Shown piece by piece: positions 54,396 to 63,023 of a stretch of 64,000 bases of DNA. The translations under genes and the position numbers were made by a program. This DNA comes from Manganibacter manganicus. GTDB lineage: Bacteria; Pseudomonadota; Alphaproteobacteria; Rhizobiales; Rhizobiaceae. Within the stretch, counting starts at the first letter, position 1, and every line of letters starts with the position of its first letter. The notes beneath the pieces are model-generated. The model was given only the letters and a program-made list of their open reading frames with translations. It made no database searches and was not told where the DNA came from. Location of the stretch: the NCBI RefSeq assembly GCF_002075885.1, contig NZ_MDET01000023.1, positions 62,001 to 126,000 of the forward strand. The letters run 5' to 3'.

Positions 54396-55550
54396 ATGTC
54401 CGGCCGAGGTGGCAGCACCTATTTTCGTAAGTTAACCATTACGAATTTTCGAAATTACTCGGCATTATCGGTCGACCTCGAACCCGTCGTCATCGTGCTG
54501 ACCGGCGACAATGGTGCCGGTAAGACCAATTTGCTGGAAGCTGTATCGCTATTCATGCCGGGTCGTGGTTTGCGCCGTGCCTCCTACGGCGAGATGGCAC
54601 GGGAAGGTGCCACCTGCAATTTTGCCCTGCATGCGCGACTGGATGGGTCAGCGGGAATCGTCGACATCGGGACCGGTGTGTCAATCGGCGGTTCTTTGAG
54701 CGATGGCGCGCGAAAGGTGCGCATCAACGGTGCACCCGCTCGCTCGGCCGAAGCAATGTTGGAATGGCTGCGCGTCATGTGGCTGACACCGGCGATGGAC
54801 GCATTATTTACCGGCCCCGCCAGTGATCGCCGGCGCTTCCTCGATCGGCTGGTGCTTGCAATCGACGCCAGCCACGGTCAGCGCGCTCTTGCTTATGAAA
54901 AGGCGATGCGAGGGCGTAACCGCTTGCTTGCGGATAATTCTCGCAACAACGCCTGGTTCGACGCAATCGAGACCCAGATGGCCGAGACCGGCGTGGCAAT
55001 CGCCGCGGCAAGGGTCGAACTGGTCCGCTTGCTTGCGGGAATGATAGAGCGGCTACCCGGAGACGGCCTCTTCCCGCAGGCCGATATCGGGCTGTCGGGA
55101 GCGCTGGAAATGGAAATCGGCGCACGCCCCGCTGTCGAGGTCGAGGAAAAATTCCGCAATGCACTGGCCACCGGTCGAGAACGTGACCGGGCCGCCGGTC
55201 GCACGCTTGATGGTCCCCATCGTTCCGATCTTGTGGTTCGGCACCGTCCCAAGGCGATGCCAGCGGAACTCTGTTCGACCGGCGAGCAAAAGGCGCTTCT
55301 GGTCGGCATCATGCTTTCGCATGCGCGACTGACAGGCGAAATGTCGGGAATGACGCCCATCCTTCTGCTCGACGAGATCGCGGCACATCTGGACGCAGGT
55401 CGGCGTGCGGCCCTTTTCTCGATCCTCGACGATTTGAAATGCCAGGCTTTCATGACCGGTACCGATGCGACGTTATTTTCCAGCCTGACTGGCCGCGCGC
55501 AGTTTTTGACCGTCAATCACGGAACGATCAGTCCCACGGATAACCCCTGA
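54396..55550 (+). CDS. recF: DNA replication and repair protein RecF
   Basis: A 384-residue ABC-ATPase-type protein that helps load RecA at gaps. Walker A GDNGAGKT is at residues 37-44, the signature-like CSTGEQKALLVGIMLSHARL and Walker B LLLDEIAAHLD near the end. The start at 54396 is an ATG; a GTG is directly in front at 54393. It lies 25 bases after dnaN and so completes the dnaA-dnaN-recF set. Confidence 0.95.
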   Translation: MSGRGGSTYFRKLTITNFRNYSALSVDLEPVVIVLTGDNGAGKTNLLEAVSLFMPGRGLRRASYGEMAREGATCNFALHARLDGSAGIVDIGTGVSIGGSLSDGARKVRINGAPARSAEAMLEWLRVMWLTPAMDALFTGPASDRRRFLDRLVLAIDASHGQRALAYEKAMRGRNRLLADNSRNNAWFDAIETQMAETGVAIAAARVELVRLLAGMIERLPGDGLFPQADIGLSGALEMEIGARPAVEVEEKFRNALATGRERDRAAGRTLDGPHRSDLVVRHRPKAMPAELCSTGEQKALLVGIMLSHARLTGEMSGMTPILLLDEIAAHLDAGRRAALFSILDDLKCQAFMTGTDATLFSSLTGRAQFLTVNHGTISPTDNP

Positions 55551-55581
55551 CAAAAATGCGGCGGCGCACTAAGCTGAAGCC

Positions 55582-56346
55582 ATGACAAGCATGATTTTCA
55601 CCGATGAAGAATTGGAACGCTATGCACGCCATATCGTGCTGCCTGAACTCGGGGGCGCGGGTCAACAGAAGTTGAAACACGCGCGGGTTCTGGTGATTGG
55701 CGCTGGTGGTCTCGGCGCACCAGTGCTGGCCTATCTGGCTGCTGCCGGTATCGGAACGCTCGGCATTATCGACGATGATTTGGTTTCTCTTTCCAATCTG
55801 CAGCGCCAAATAATCCACGACACAGCGTCCGTCGGCGTGACGAAAGGGGAAAGCGCCAAGATGGCAATCGGCAGGATCAATCCTCATGCATCGGTCGAAT
55901 TGCATAGCTTTCACCTGACAGCCGAGAATGCCCCTGCCCTGGTGCGTCGCTACGATCTGGTGATTGACGGTTCGGACAATTTCGAAACGCGCTATGCGGT
56001 GGCCGACGCCTGCGCGGCAGAGAAAAAGCCACTGGTGCATGCCGCCGTCGGGCGCTTCGATGGTTCTGTTACGGTACTGAAACCTTTCGAGACGGACGAC
56101 AAGGGAAAACCAAATCCTTCCTATCGTGACCTCTTCCCCGAGCAACCACCACCAGACCTCATTCCCTCTTGCGCACAGGCTGGCATACTCGGCGCGCTGA
56201 CAGGCGTCATAGGCACATTGCAAGCGATGGAAGCTATCAAGCTGATTACCGGCATCGGCAAACCGTTGATCGGGCGACTCCTGCTCTATGACGCGCTCGG
56301 AGCTCGTTTCGACACAATTCGCTATGCACGGTCAGAGCGGGATTAG
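55582..56346 (+). CDS. HesA/MoeB/ThiF family adenylyltransferase
   Basis: A 254-residue E1-like enzyme that adenylates the C terminus of a ubiquitin-like sulfur carrier such as MoaD or ThiS. The nucleotide motif is VLVIGAGGLGAP, the magnesium-binding LIDDD-type motif appears as GIIDDDLVSLSNLQRQ, and the catalytic-type cysteine is in PSCAQAG. There is no C-terminal rhodanese domain, which is usual for short MoeB. Whether it serves molybdopterin or thiamine synthesis is not decided. Confidence 0.88.
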   Translation: MTSMIFTDEELERYARHIVLPELGGAGQQKLKHARVLVIGAGGLGAPVLAYLAAAGIGTLGIIDDDLVSLSNLQRQIIHDTASVGVTKGESAKMAIGRINPHASVELHSFHLTAENAPALVRRYDLVIDGSDNFETRYAVADACAAEKKPLVHAAVGRFDGSVTVLKPFETDDKGKPNPSYRDLFPEQPPPDLIPSCAQAGILGALTGVIGTLQAMEAIKLITGIGKPLIGRLLLYDALGARFDTIRYARSERD

Positions 56347-56348
56347 AA

Positions 56349-57608
56349 GTGGCGCTACGACTCAGCCAACAAGAGCAAGCGACCGCTGCGGGGAGCAACG
56401 GTGAAGGCGCGGCAATGGCTATGCGGATCGTCGCCGAAAGCGCGCGACTGCTCGGTGCATCCAGATTGATTCCGATTGCCTCGGCGCATATCGATGGCGC
56501 GCTTTATCATGGCGATTCCGGTACGCTATTTGCCGAAAAGCTGGTCGAGGGTAAAGCCAAAGTCGCGATCCGTTCGACACTCAATGTCGGCGCGCTGGAT
56601 CTGACAGGCTGCGTAAGGATCCGGTTGGAGAAACCGCAGCGCGACATGGCGCGGCGCATGATGGAGGCCTATCGGAAACTCGGCTGTGAGACGAGTTGGA
56701 CCTGTGCGCCGTATCAGGCCGGCCACCGCCCAGCCTTTGGAACCGATGTCGCATGGGGCGAGTCCAACGCCGTCGTGTTTTGCAATTCAGTGCTTGGCGC
56801 ACGCACAAATCGCTATGGCGATTTTCTCGATATCGCTTGTGCGATTGCCGGCCGAGCGCCGGATTATGGACTGCATCGGCCGGAAAGCCGGCGAGCGCGA
56901 CTGATATTCGATGTCACCGCGCTGCCTGCCTCTTTTCTGGCTTCGGAGGCTGCCTGGCCAATATTAGGAAGTCTGTACGGACGGGAAGTCGGCGATGCCA
57001 TTGGCGTCGTCACCGGTGTGACATGTCATCCGGGTGAAGACGCATTGAAAGCCTTCGGTGCGGCAGCAGCCTCCTCCGGAGCGGTTGGCCTCTTTCATAT
57101 CGCCGGCGTGACGCCGGAATCGCCGGACAGCGAAACTGCGTTAGGTGGTGCGGAGCCGGAAACAATTGTCCGCGTGACGCCGCAACTGGCGGCTGCCGCG
57201 CGTGCGCGACTGTCAACGGCCGAACATCCGAAGACCGTGGATGCCGTCGCTGTCGGCAGCCCCCATCTTTCCTCGAATGAATTCGCGGCGTTGGAACACC
57301 TGATAGCGGAGCGACATCTGGCCGTGCCGCTTTATGCCTGCACGGGGCGTCATGTACTCGGCAGGTTGGAAAGCACGGGCCGCCGCAAAGCACTGGAGGC
57401 GGCAGGTGTCGTTATCGTTGCCGATACCTGTGTGGTGGTCACGCCCATCCTGCCCGATATGGCAGGCGGCGTGCTGATGACCAATTCCGGAAAATTTGCT
57501 CACTACGCACCCGGCAACACCGGCTATTCGGTGCTCTATGGCTCACTGGCCGACTGCGTGGAAAGTGCGGTCGCTGGCAAGCCGATCTTCATGGACATCG
57601 TCGCATGA
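56349..57608 (+). CDS. Aconitase X catalytic (large) subunit
   Basis: A 419-residue protein matching the aconitase X / DUF521 family, which uses a [2Fe-2S] cluster for dehydrations. It has LNVGALDLTGC, NSVLGARTNRYGD and, near the end, TCVVVTPILPD and MTNSGKFAHYAPGNTGYSVLYGSL. Members called AcnX type I convert cis-3-hydroxy-L-proline to a pyrroline carboxylate. The start is a GTG at 56349, just 2 bases after the previous stop. The small subunit follows with a 4-base overlap. Confidence 0.85.
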   Translation: MALRLSQQEQATAAGSNGEGAAMAMRIVAESARLLGASRLIPIASAHIDGALYHGDSGTLFAEKLVEGKAKVAIRSTLNVGALDLTGCVRIRLEKPQRDMARRMMEAYRKLGCETSWTCAPYQAGHRPAFGTDVAWGESNAVVFCNSVLGARTNRYGDFLDIACAIAGRAPDYGLHRPESRRARLIFDVTALPASFLASEAAWPILGSLYGREVGDAIGVVTGVTCHPGEDALKAFGAAAASSGAVGLFHIAGVTPESPDSETALGGAEPETIVRVTPQLAAAARARLSTAEHPKTVDAVAVGSPHLSSNEFAALEHLIAERHLAVPLYACTGRHVLGRLESTGRRKALEAAGVVIVADTCVVVTPILPDMAGGVLMTNSGKFAHYAPGNTGYSVLYGSLADCVESAVAGKPIFMDIVA

Positions 57609-58033
57609 GCTTGCAAGCCGAAGTCTTAGTAGACGGTAAATGCGGGCAAGGAGCGGCTCTGACGCTGACTCAGCCAATCAGCTTCTGGGGTGGAGTTGAC
57701 GCCAAAAGCGGGCGGATCGTCGATGTCCGTCATCCGCAACATGGCCAATCCGTCGCCGGCCGCGTCTTGTTCCTGCCTGGAACCATCGGCTCATCCTCGG
57801 CCTCCGCAGTGCTGCTGGAACTGGTTCATAACGGCCACGCGCCTGCTGCCATTGTACTGCACGAGCTTGACGCAATCCTGCTTCTCGGGCTGATCGTAGC
57901 GCGCGAAATGGGTTGGCGAACGCCGATGGCCCTACGCCTGGACAAAAGCCGGTTCGGACACTTCAGTGGCCGAAACGTCCAGGTCTCGCCGCAGGCGCGG
58001 CTATCCGTCTGTGCCGAAGGTATTACACCTTAA
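57605..58033 (+). CDS. Aconitase X swivel (small) subunit, DUF126
   Basis: A 142-residue protein of the AcnX swivel/DUF126 family, with DPRHPQHGQSVAGRVLFLPGTIGSSSAS-like patterns (here VRHPQHGQSVAGRVLFLP and GTIGSSSASAVLLEL). It forms the second part of the active site with the large subunit. It starts 4 bases inside the large-subunit gene (ATGA), indicating coupled translation. Its 3' end overlaps the convergent dehydrogenase gene by 11 bases. Confidence 0.87.
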   Translation: MSLQAEVLVDGKCGQGAALTLTQPISFWGGVDAKSGRIVDVRHPQHGQSVAGRVLFLPGTIGSSSASAVLLELVHNGHAPAAIVLHELDAILLLGLIVAREMGWRTPMALRLDKSRFGHFSGRNVQVSPQARLSVCAEGITP

Positions 58034-59024
58034 GCGGCAGCACCCGGTCAGGCGGGCGATGGCCGTCGAAGAAAGTACGTATATTGATGATCACCTTCTC
58101 GCCCATGTCGATCCGGCCCTCAAGAGTGGCCGACCCCATATGCGGCAGAAGAACCATTTTGCCTTTTGCCGCAAGTTTCAGGAGCCTCTGATTGAGCGCC
58201 GGCTCGTTCTCATAGACGTCGAGCCCGGCGCCGGCAATCTTGCCTTCCTGAATGAGTTTGGTCAGTGCATCTTCGTCGATGAGGTCGCCGCGCGCCGTAT
58301 TGACGATGTAGGCGGTCGGCTGGAGCAGTGCGAGCCGACGTCCCGACAACAGATGGAATGTGGCCGGCGTGGATGGGCAATTGACGGAGATGATGTCCAT
58401 TCTAGCGAGCATCTGGTCGAGGCTTTCCCAATAGGTCGCCTCCAATTCGTCCTCGAGCGATTGCAGCACGCGATGGCGATTATGATAGTGAATGGAAAGG
58501 CCGAAAGCCTTGGCACGCCGCGCGACGGCCGTTCCAATGCGCCCCATGCCGACAATGCCGAGACGCTTACCCCAAATACGCCGTCCCAGCATCCATGTCG
58601 GCGACCAGCCTGCCCATTTCCTTTCACCCGGCAGCACATTGGCGCCTTCAGCCAGCCGGCGCGGCACGGCCAGGATCAGTGCCATGGTCATGTCGGCGGT
58701 ATCTTCAGTCAGCACATTGGGCGTATTGGTGACCGTAATCCCCTTTTTGGCGGCGGCCCCGACGTCGATCTTGTCAACGCCATTGCTGAAACTGGCAATC
58801 AGTTTGAGATTTTCGCCGGCCTGCGCGATGAGGGCCGCGTCGATTGTGTCGGTAATAGTCGGCACCAGCACATCCGCCTCCCTGACGGCAGCAACCAGTT
58901 CGGGCTGCGTCATCGGGCGATCCTCGACGTTGAGGCGTGCGTCGAACAGTTCGCGCATTCGCGTTTCGACCGGATCCGGCAGTTTGCGCGTGATGACAAC
59001 GAGTGGCTTCTTCTTGCCGGCCAT
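58023..59024 (-). CDS. D-isomer 2-hydroxyacid dehydrogenase (glyoxylate/hydroxypyruvate reductase-like)
   Basis: A 333-residue NAD(P)H-dependent enzyme that reduces 2-keto acids such as glyoxylate or hydroxypyruvate. Rossmann motif GIVGMGRIGTAV, the catalytic Arg and Glu region NTARGDLIDE and DVYENEP, and the catalytic His in LLPHMGSAT. GAGGA precedes the ATG at 59024. It is convergent with the AcnX pair; it may be unrelated. Substrate is inferred from family. Confidence 0.9.
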   Translation of the reverse strand: MAGKKKPLVVITRKLPDPVETRMRELFDARLNVEDRPMTQPELVAAVREADVLVPTITDTIDAALIAQAGENLKLIASFSNGVDKIDVGAAAKKGITVTNTPNVLTEDTADMTMALILAVPRRLAEGANVLPGERKWAGWSPTWMLGRRIWGKRLGIVGMGRIGTAVARRAKAFGLSIHYHNRHRVLQSLEDELEATYWESLDQMLARMDIISVNCPSTPATFHLLSGRRLALLQPTAYIVNTARGDLIDEDALTKLIQEGKIAGAGLDVYENEPALNQRLLKLAAKGKMVLLPHMGSATLEGRIDMGEKVIINIRTFFDGHRPPDRVLPLKV

Positions 59025-59186
59025 TTTATCCTCGCGCCCCCTGCCCGTTGAGACCTCTTTAACCAAGACGCGCCAAACTGGAAAGCGGTCATGGCCCTTA
59101 TGATTCATCTAGCAAGTGGCGCGACCGAAAACAAAGAAAAAGGGTGCGGTACCTGGTGCCGGCACCGATTGAAAGAAGGATCGAAA

Positions 59187-59744
59187 GTGGCTGGTCTTAT
59201 GTCGCTTCGGCTTGCATTCGGCGCAGCATTGCTCAGCGTGGCGCTCATGTCTCAGCAGGCTCTCGCCCAAAACGCGGCAGCACCGGCGCAGACGATCCGG
59301 TTGGGGCCGAGCGGCCTTCCCCTGCCCCGTTTTGTCAGTTTGAAATCAGAACGCGTCAATTCGCGTATCGGACCTGGCGTGAACTATTCCGTGAACTGGA
59401 TGTACGTCAAGGAAGGCCTGCCGATGGAGATCATCCAGGAATATTACACCTGGCGGCGCGTGCGCGATGCTGAAGGCTCCGAAGGCTGGATCACCCAATC
59501 GCTGCTTTCGGGCAAGCGCACGGGCATCGTTGCGCCGTGGCAGCGCGGCAAAAGCGCACGCATAAATCTCTATTCAGATGCAAGCAAGGAGTCGCGCGTA
59601 GTCGCAATAGCCGAGCCAGGGGTGATTGGCGCAATCAAGTCCTGCACAGGCCAGTGGTGCGAAATGACGCTCGGCGGTCAGACAGGCTGGATCGAGCAGT
59701 CGCAAATCTGGGGCGCTTATCCGGGCGAGAAAATCAAGGATTGA
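59187..59744 (+). CDS. Exported SH3-domain protein
   Basis: A 185-residue protein with a signal peptide (LAFGAALLSVALMSQQALAQ, cut after ALA) and two bacterial SH3 (SH3b/DUF1058-like) repeats that bind peptidoglycan or proteins: SLKSERVNSRIGPGVNYSVNWMYVKEGLPMEIIQEYYTWRRVRD and a second one from about 120 with INLYSDASKESRVVA. The start is taken as the GTG at 59187 (AAGGA upstream); an ATG at 59199 is the alternative. It is convergent with irr, with 6 bases between. Confidence 0.85.
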   Translation: MAGLMSLRLAFGAALLSVALMSQQALAQNAAAPAQTIRLGPSGLPLPRFVSLKSERVNSRIGPGVNYSVNWMYVKEGLPMEIIQEYYTWRRVRDAEGSEGWITQSLLSGKRTGIVAPWQRGKSARINLYSDASKESRVVAIAEPGVIGAIKSCTGQWCEMTLGGQTGWIEQSQIWGAYPGEKIKD

Positions 59745-59750
59745 AGAGGA

Positions 59751-60182
59751 TCAACTGCCGCGCTTTGGGCGTAACCTTATCACGACGTCGATATTGGCAA
59801 TTTCCATCCCCTCGGGCGGAATCGGCAAGTTGTCGACCGTGACAGGCCCACCGTCGATGTCGAAGACTCGATTTTCGCCCTCGATATAGAAATGGTGATG
59901 ATCGGACGTATTGGTGTCGAAATAGGTCTTGGACCCCTCCACAGCCAAGATACGCAGTAGCCCCACATCCGTGAACTGGTGCAAGGCATTATAAACGGTC
60001 GCCAGTGAAACCGGTACGCCGGCAGCCAACGCCTCTTCATGCAGTTCTTCCGCAGAAAGATGACGATCGCCCTTGGCGAACAGAAGCTCGGCCAACGCTA
60101 CCCGCTGCCGGGTCGGCCTCAAGCCGGCCTCGCGAACACGCTTGTCCACAGCGATCGTTTCCTCAAATTCTTGCGAACCCAT
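59751..60182 (-). CDS. irr: Iron response regulator Irr (Fur family)
   Basis: A 143-residue Fur-family repressor/activator that controls iron and heme genes in rhizobia. N-terminal helix-turn-helix region includes GLRPTRQRVALAELLF, and the dimerisation part has the heme-linked His run DHHHFY (95-97). There is no GCPWHD heme regulatory motif, so it is the rhizobial rather than the Bradyrhizobium form. It is divergent from fabA, with 228 bases between the starts; this irr-fabA arrangement is conserved in rhizobia as I recall. Confidence 0.93.
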   Translation of the reverse strand: MGSQEFEETIAVDKRVREAGLRPTRQRVALAELLFAKGDRHLSAEELHEEALAAGVPVSLATVYNALHQFTDVGLLRILAVEGSKTYFDTNTSDHHHFYIEGENRVFDIDGGPVTVDNLPIPPEGMEIANIDVVIRLRPKRGS

Positions 60183-60410
60183 CAATCCAGCAAATTCTGT
60201 CTGCCTGCACGGTGCCAATCAGGCGTATAGCATAGGTGAGATATATTCTGCCAACGGCCCGCGATCAATAGCGTGCATTGACCCGGACATTCGGTCGCGT
60301 TAGGTCGGAGCAACAAAACCCGACCCAAAAAAGGCTGTATTAGCCGGGTCAAACACGATAATTGAACGAGACGGGCGTCGGCCGCCCGCACCACGACGGG
60401 GACAATGCTG

Positions 60411-60932
60411 ATGGCGGATCCGAAATCCAGCTATGGTTATGAGGACTTGCTCGCCTGTGCTCGCGGCGAACTGTTCGGGCCCGGCAACGCCCAACTGCCA
60501 GCCCCGCCGATGCTGATGTTCGACCGCATCACCAAGATCAGCGAAACAGGCGGCGAGTTTGACAAGGGTTTCATCCGTGCCGAATTCGATATCAAACCGG
60601 ATCTGTGGTTCTTCGCCTGCCATTTTATCGGCAACCCGATCATGCCCGGCTGTCTTGGCCTGGACGCCATGTGGCAACTTACAGGATTCTTCCTCGCCTG
60701 GCTGGGTGAATCCGGCAAGGGCATGGCGCTGTCCACTGGCGAGGTAAAGTTCAAGGGAATGGTCACGCCGTCCGTCAAGAAGGTCGAGTATGGCATCGAT
60801 TTCAAGCGCGTCATGCGTGGACGACTGGTACTCGGCATAGCTGACGGCTGGCTCAAGGCCGATGGCGAACCTATTTACAAGGCAACCGACCTGAAGGTCG
60901 GTCTGTCGAAGCAGGAAGCCGAGACAGCCTGA
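60411..60932 (+). CDS. fabA: 3-hydroxydecanoyl-[ACP] dehydratase/isomerase
   Basis: A 173-residue hotdog-fold enzyme that dehydrates 3-hydroxydecanoyl-ACP and isomerises the product to start unsaturated fatty acid synthesis. Catalytic His71 (FFACHFIG) and Asp85 (GLDAMWQ) match His70 and Asp84 of E. coli FabA. GGGGA lies 9 bases before the ATG at 60411; a nearby in-frame ATG at 60405 is an alternative. It leads the fabA-fabB-fabI run, with 28 and 12 bases between genes. Confidence 0.96.
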   Translation: MADPKSSYGYEDLLACARGELFGPGNAQLPAPPMLMFDRITKISETGGEFDKGFIRAEFDIKPDLWFFACHFIGNPIMPGCLGLDAMWQLTGFFLAWLGESGKGMALSTGEVKFKGMVTPSVKKVEYGIDFKRVMRGRLVLGIADGWLKADGEPIYKATDLKVGLSKQEAETA

Positions 60933-60960
60933 CCGGCACCCCACAGTTGAGGAGCAGCCT

Positions 60961-62181
60961 ATGAGACGCGTCGTTGTCACGGGACTGGGCATCGTGTCAT
61001 CCATCGGCAATGATGCCGACGAAGTCCGTCAATCGCTGCACGATGCCAGATCCGGCATCAGCTTTTCTGAATCTTTTGCCGAACATGGCTTTCGCTCGCA
61101 GGTATGGGGAGCGCCGACGCTTGATCCAACGGAATTGGTAGATCGCCGCGCCATGCGCTTCCTGTCGCGCGGCGGTGCATGGAATCACGTTGCCATGGCC
61201 CAGGCTATTGCCGATGCCAGACTTGACGATGACGAAATTACCAATGAACGCACCGGCATCATCATGGGCTCCGGCGGCCCGTCAACCCGCGTCATTGTGG
61301 AAGCAGCCGAAACGACATTGAAGAACGGTTCGCCGAAACGCATCGGCCCCTTTGCCGTGCCGAAAGCAATGTCGTCCACCGCCTCAGCGACGCTGGCGAC
61401 ATGGTTTAAGATCCACGGTGTCAATTATTCGATCTCATCAGCCTGCTCGACCTCGGCACATTGCATCGGCAATGCCGCCGAACTGATCCAGTGGGGCAAG
61501 CAGGATGTGATGTTCGCCGGCGGCCATGAAGACTTGGACTGGACCATGTCCGACCTTTTCGATGCCATGGGCGCAATGTCGTCCAAGTTCAACGATCGGG
61601 CGGCGTCCGCTTCCCGCGCCTATGACGCAACGCGCGATGGTTTTGTCATTGCCGGCGGCGCCGGCGTCCTCATCTTGGAAGAACTGGAGCGCGCCAAGGC
61701 GCGGGGCGCCAAGATTTACGCCGAGATCGTTGGCTACGGAGCCACCTCGGACGGCTATGACATGGTCGCTCCTTCCGGTGAAGGGGCGGTGCGCTGCATG
61801 AGACAGGCGACCTCCACCGTTTCTGCACCTATCGACTATATCAACACGCACGGCACCTCCACGCCTGTGGGTGATGCCAAGGAAATGGGAGCTATCCGTG
61901 AGGTATTCGGCGACAAGATGCCATACATCACCTCGACAAAGTCTCTCACGGGGCATTCACTCGGAGCGGCCGGCGTTCAGGAATCGATCTATTCGATCCT
62001 GATGATGCAAGCAGGCTTCATCGGCGAAAGCGCGCATATCGCTGAACTCGACCCGGAATTTGAAGGCATGCCGATCGTGCGCAAGCGCATCGATAATGCC
62101 AAAATTGACACTGTGCTTTCGAATTCCTTTGGCTTTGGCGGCACCAATGCAACACTCGTTTTCCAGCGCTACAACGGCTGA
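60961..62181 (+). CDS. fabB: Beta-ketoacyl-[ACP] synthase I
   Basis: A 406-residue condensing enzyme for elongation of unsaturated fatty acids. The catalytic Cys162 lies in [12 protein letters not shown], and the two active-site histidines in [12 protein letters not shown] and [11 protein letters not shown]. Residue numbering is one off from E. coli FabB (Cys163). It forms an operon with fabA and fabI. Confidence 0.97.
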   Translation: MRRVVVTGLGIVSSIGNDADEVRQSLHDARSGISFSESFAEHGFRSQVWGAPTLDPTELVDRRAMRFLSRGGAWNHVAMAQAIADARLDDDEITNERTGIIMGSGGPSTRVIVEAAETTLKNGSPKRIGPFAVPKAMSSTASATLATWFKIHGVNYSISSACSTSAHCIGNAAELIQWGKQDVMFAGGHEDLDWTMSDLFDAMGAMSSKFNDRAASASRAYDATRDGFVIAGGAGVLILEELERAKARGAKIYAEIVGYGATSDGYDMVAPSGEGAVRCMRQATSTVSAPIDYINTHGTSTPVGDAKEMGAIREVFGDKMPYITSTKSLTGHSLGAAGVQESIYSILMMQAGFIGESAHIAELDPEFEGMPIVRKRIDNAKIDTVLSNSFGFGGTNATLVFQRYNG

Positions 62182-62193
62182 GGGTTTCTCCTG

Positions 62194-63003
62194 ATGGAAA
62201 ATCTGATGAAGGGTAAACGCGGGCTGGTCATGGGCGTTGCCAACGACCATTCGATAGCCTGGGGGATCGCAAAAAAATTGTCACAGCATGGCGCCGAGAT
62301 CGCGCTATCCTACCAAGGGGAGGCGTTCGGCCGCCGCGTCAAACCATTGGCCGAGCAACTCGGCTCCACGCTGGTGGTGCCTTGTGATGTTGAAGACAGC
62401 GCATCTGTCGCGGCCACCTTCGAGACCATTGGAAAAAGCTGGGGCGGGCTCGACTTTGTTGTCCATGCCATCGGCTTCTCCGACAAGAACGAGTTGAAGG
62501 GCCTCTACGCCGACACGACGCGCGACAACTTCGTGCGAACCATGGTGATCTCCTGCTATTCTTTCACCGAAATTGCCCGACATGCTGCTGGCCTGATGCA
62601 GAATGGCGGAGCGATGGTTACGCTGACTTATGCCGGTTCCGTACGGGTCATGCCCAACTATAATGTCATGGGTGTCGCCAAGGCCGGGCTGGAAGCCAGC
62701 GTGCGTTATCTCGCCAATGATTACGGCTCGCGCGGCATTCGGGTAAACGGCATTTCTGCCGGCCCCGTGCGCACGCTGGCGGGCGCCGGCATTTCAGACG
62801 CGCGCCATATGTTTTCCTACCAGCAGCGAAACTCGCCGCTACGCCGGAACGTCACCATCGATGAAATCGGTGGCTCCGCACTTTATTTGCTGTCGGACCT
62901 GTCTTCAGGCGTGACCGGCGAAATCCATTATGTGGATTCCGGCTATCACATCGTCTCCATGCCGACGCTGGATGAACTCAAGGCGCATGACGAACGCGAA
63001 TAG
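62194..63003 (+). CDS. fabI: Enoyl-[acyl-carrier-protein] reductase (NADH), copy 2
   Basis: A 269-residue FabI. Nucleotide motif GVANDHSIAWGIA; Tyr146, Tyr156 and Lys163 fall at the same numbers as in E. coli FabI. It differs from the copy at 1186 at many positions: that copy has TYYGAEK where this one has TYAGSVR, and it lacks this copy's C-terminal LDELKAHDERE. It is likely the reductase dedicated to the fabA-fabB pathway, but this is inferred from the operon only. Confidence 0.96.
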   Translation: MENLMKGKRGLVMGVANDHSIAWGIAKKLSQHGAEIALSYQGEAFGRRVKPLAEQLGSTLVVPCDVEDSASVAATFETIGKSWGGLDFVVHAIGFSDKNELKGLYADTTRDNFVRTMVISCYSFTEIARHAAGLMQNGGAMVTLTYAGSVRVMPNYNVMGVAKAGLEASVRYLANDYGSRGIRVNGISAGPVRTLAGAGISDARHMFSYQQRNSPLRRNVTIDEIGGSALYLLSDLSSGVTGEIHYVDSGYHIVSMPTLDELKAHDERE

Positions 63004-63023
63004 TTTGGCGTTCTCACCCTCGA

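Noticed and set aside
60183..60410. Iron control element (Irr binding site) between irr and fabA
   Set aside because: No TTTAGAA-N3-TTCTAAA-like sequence was found, so regulation of fabA by Irr is not supported by sequence.
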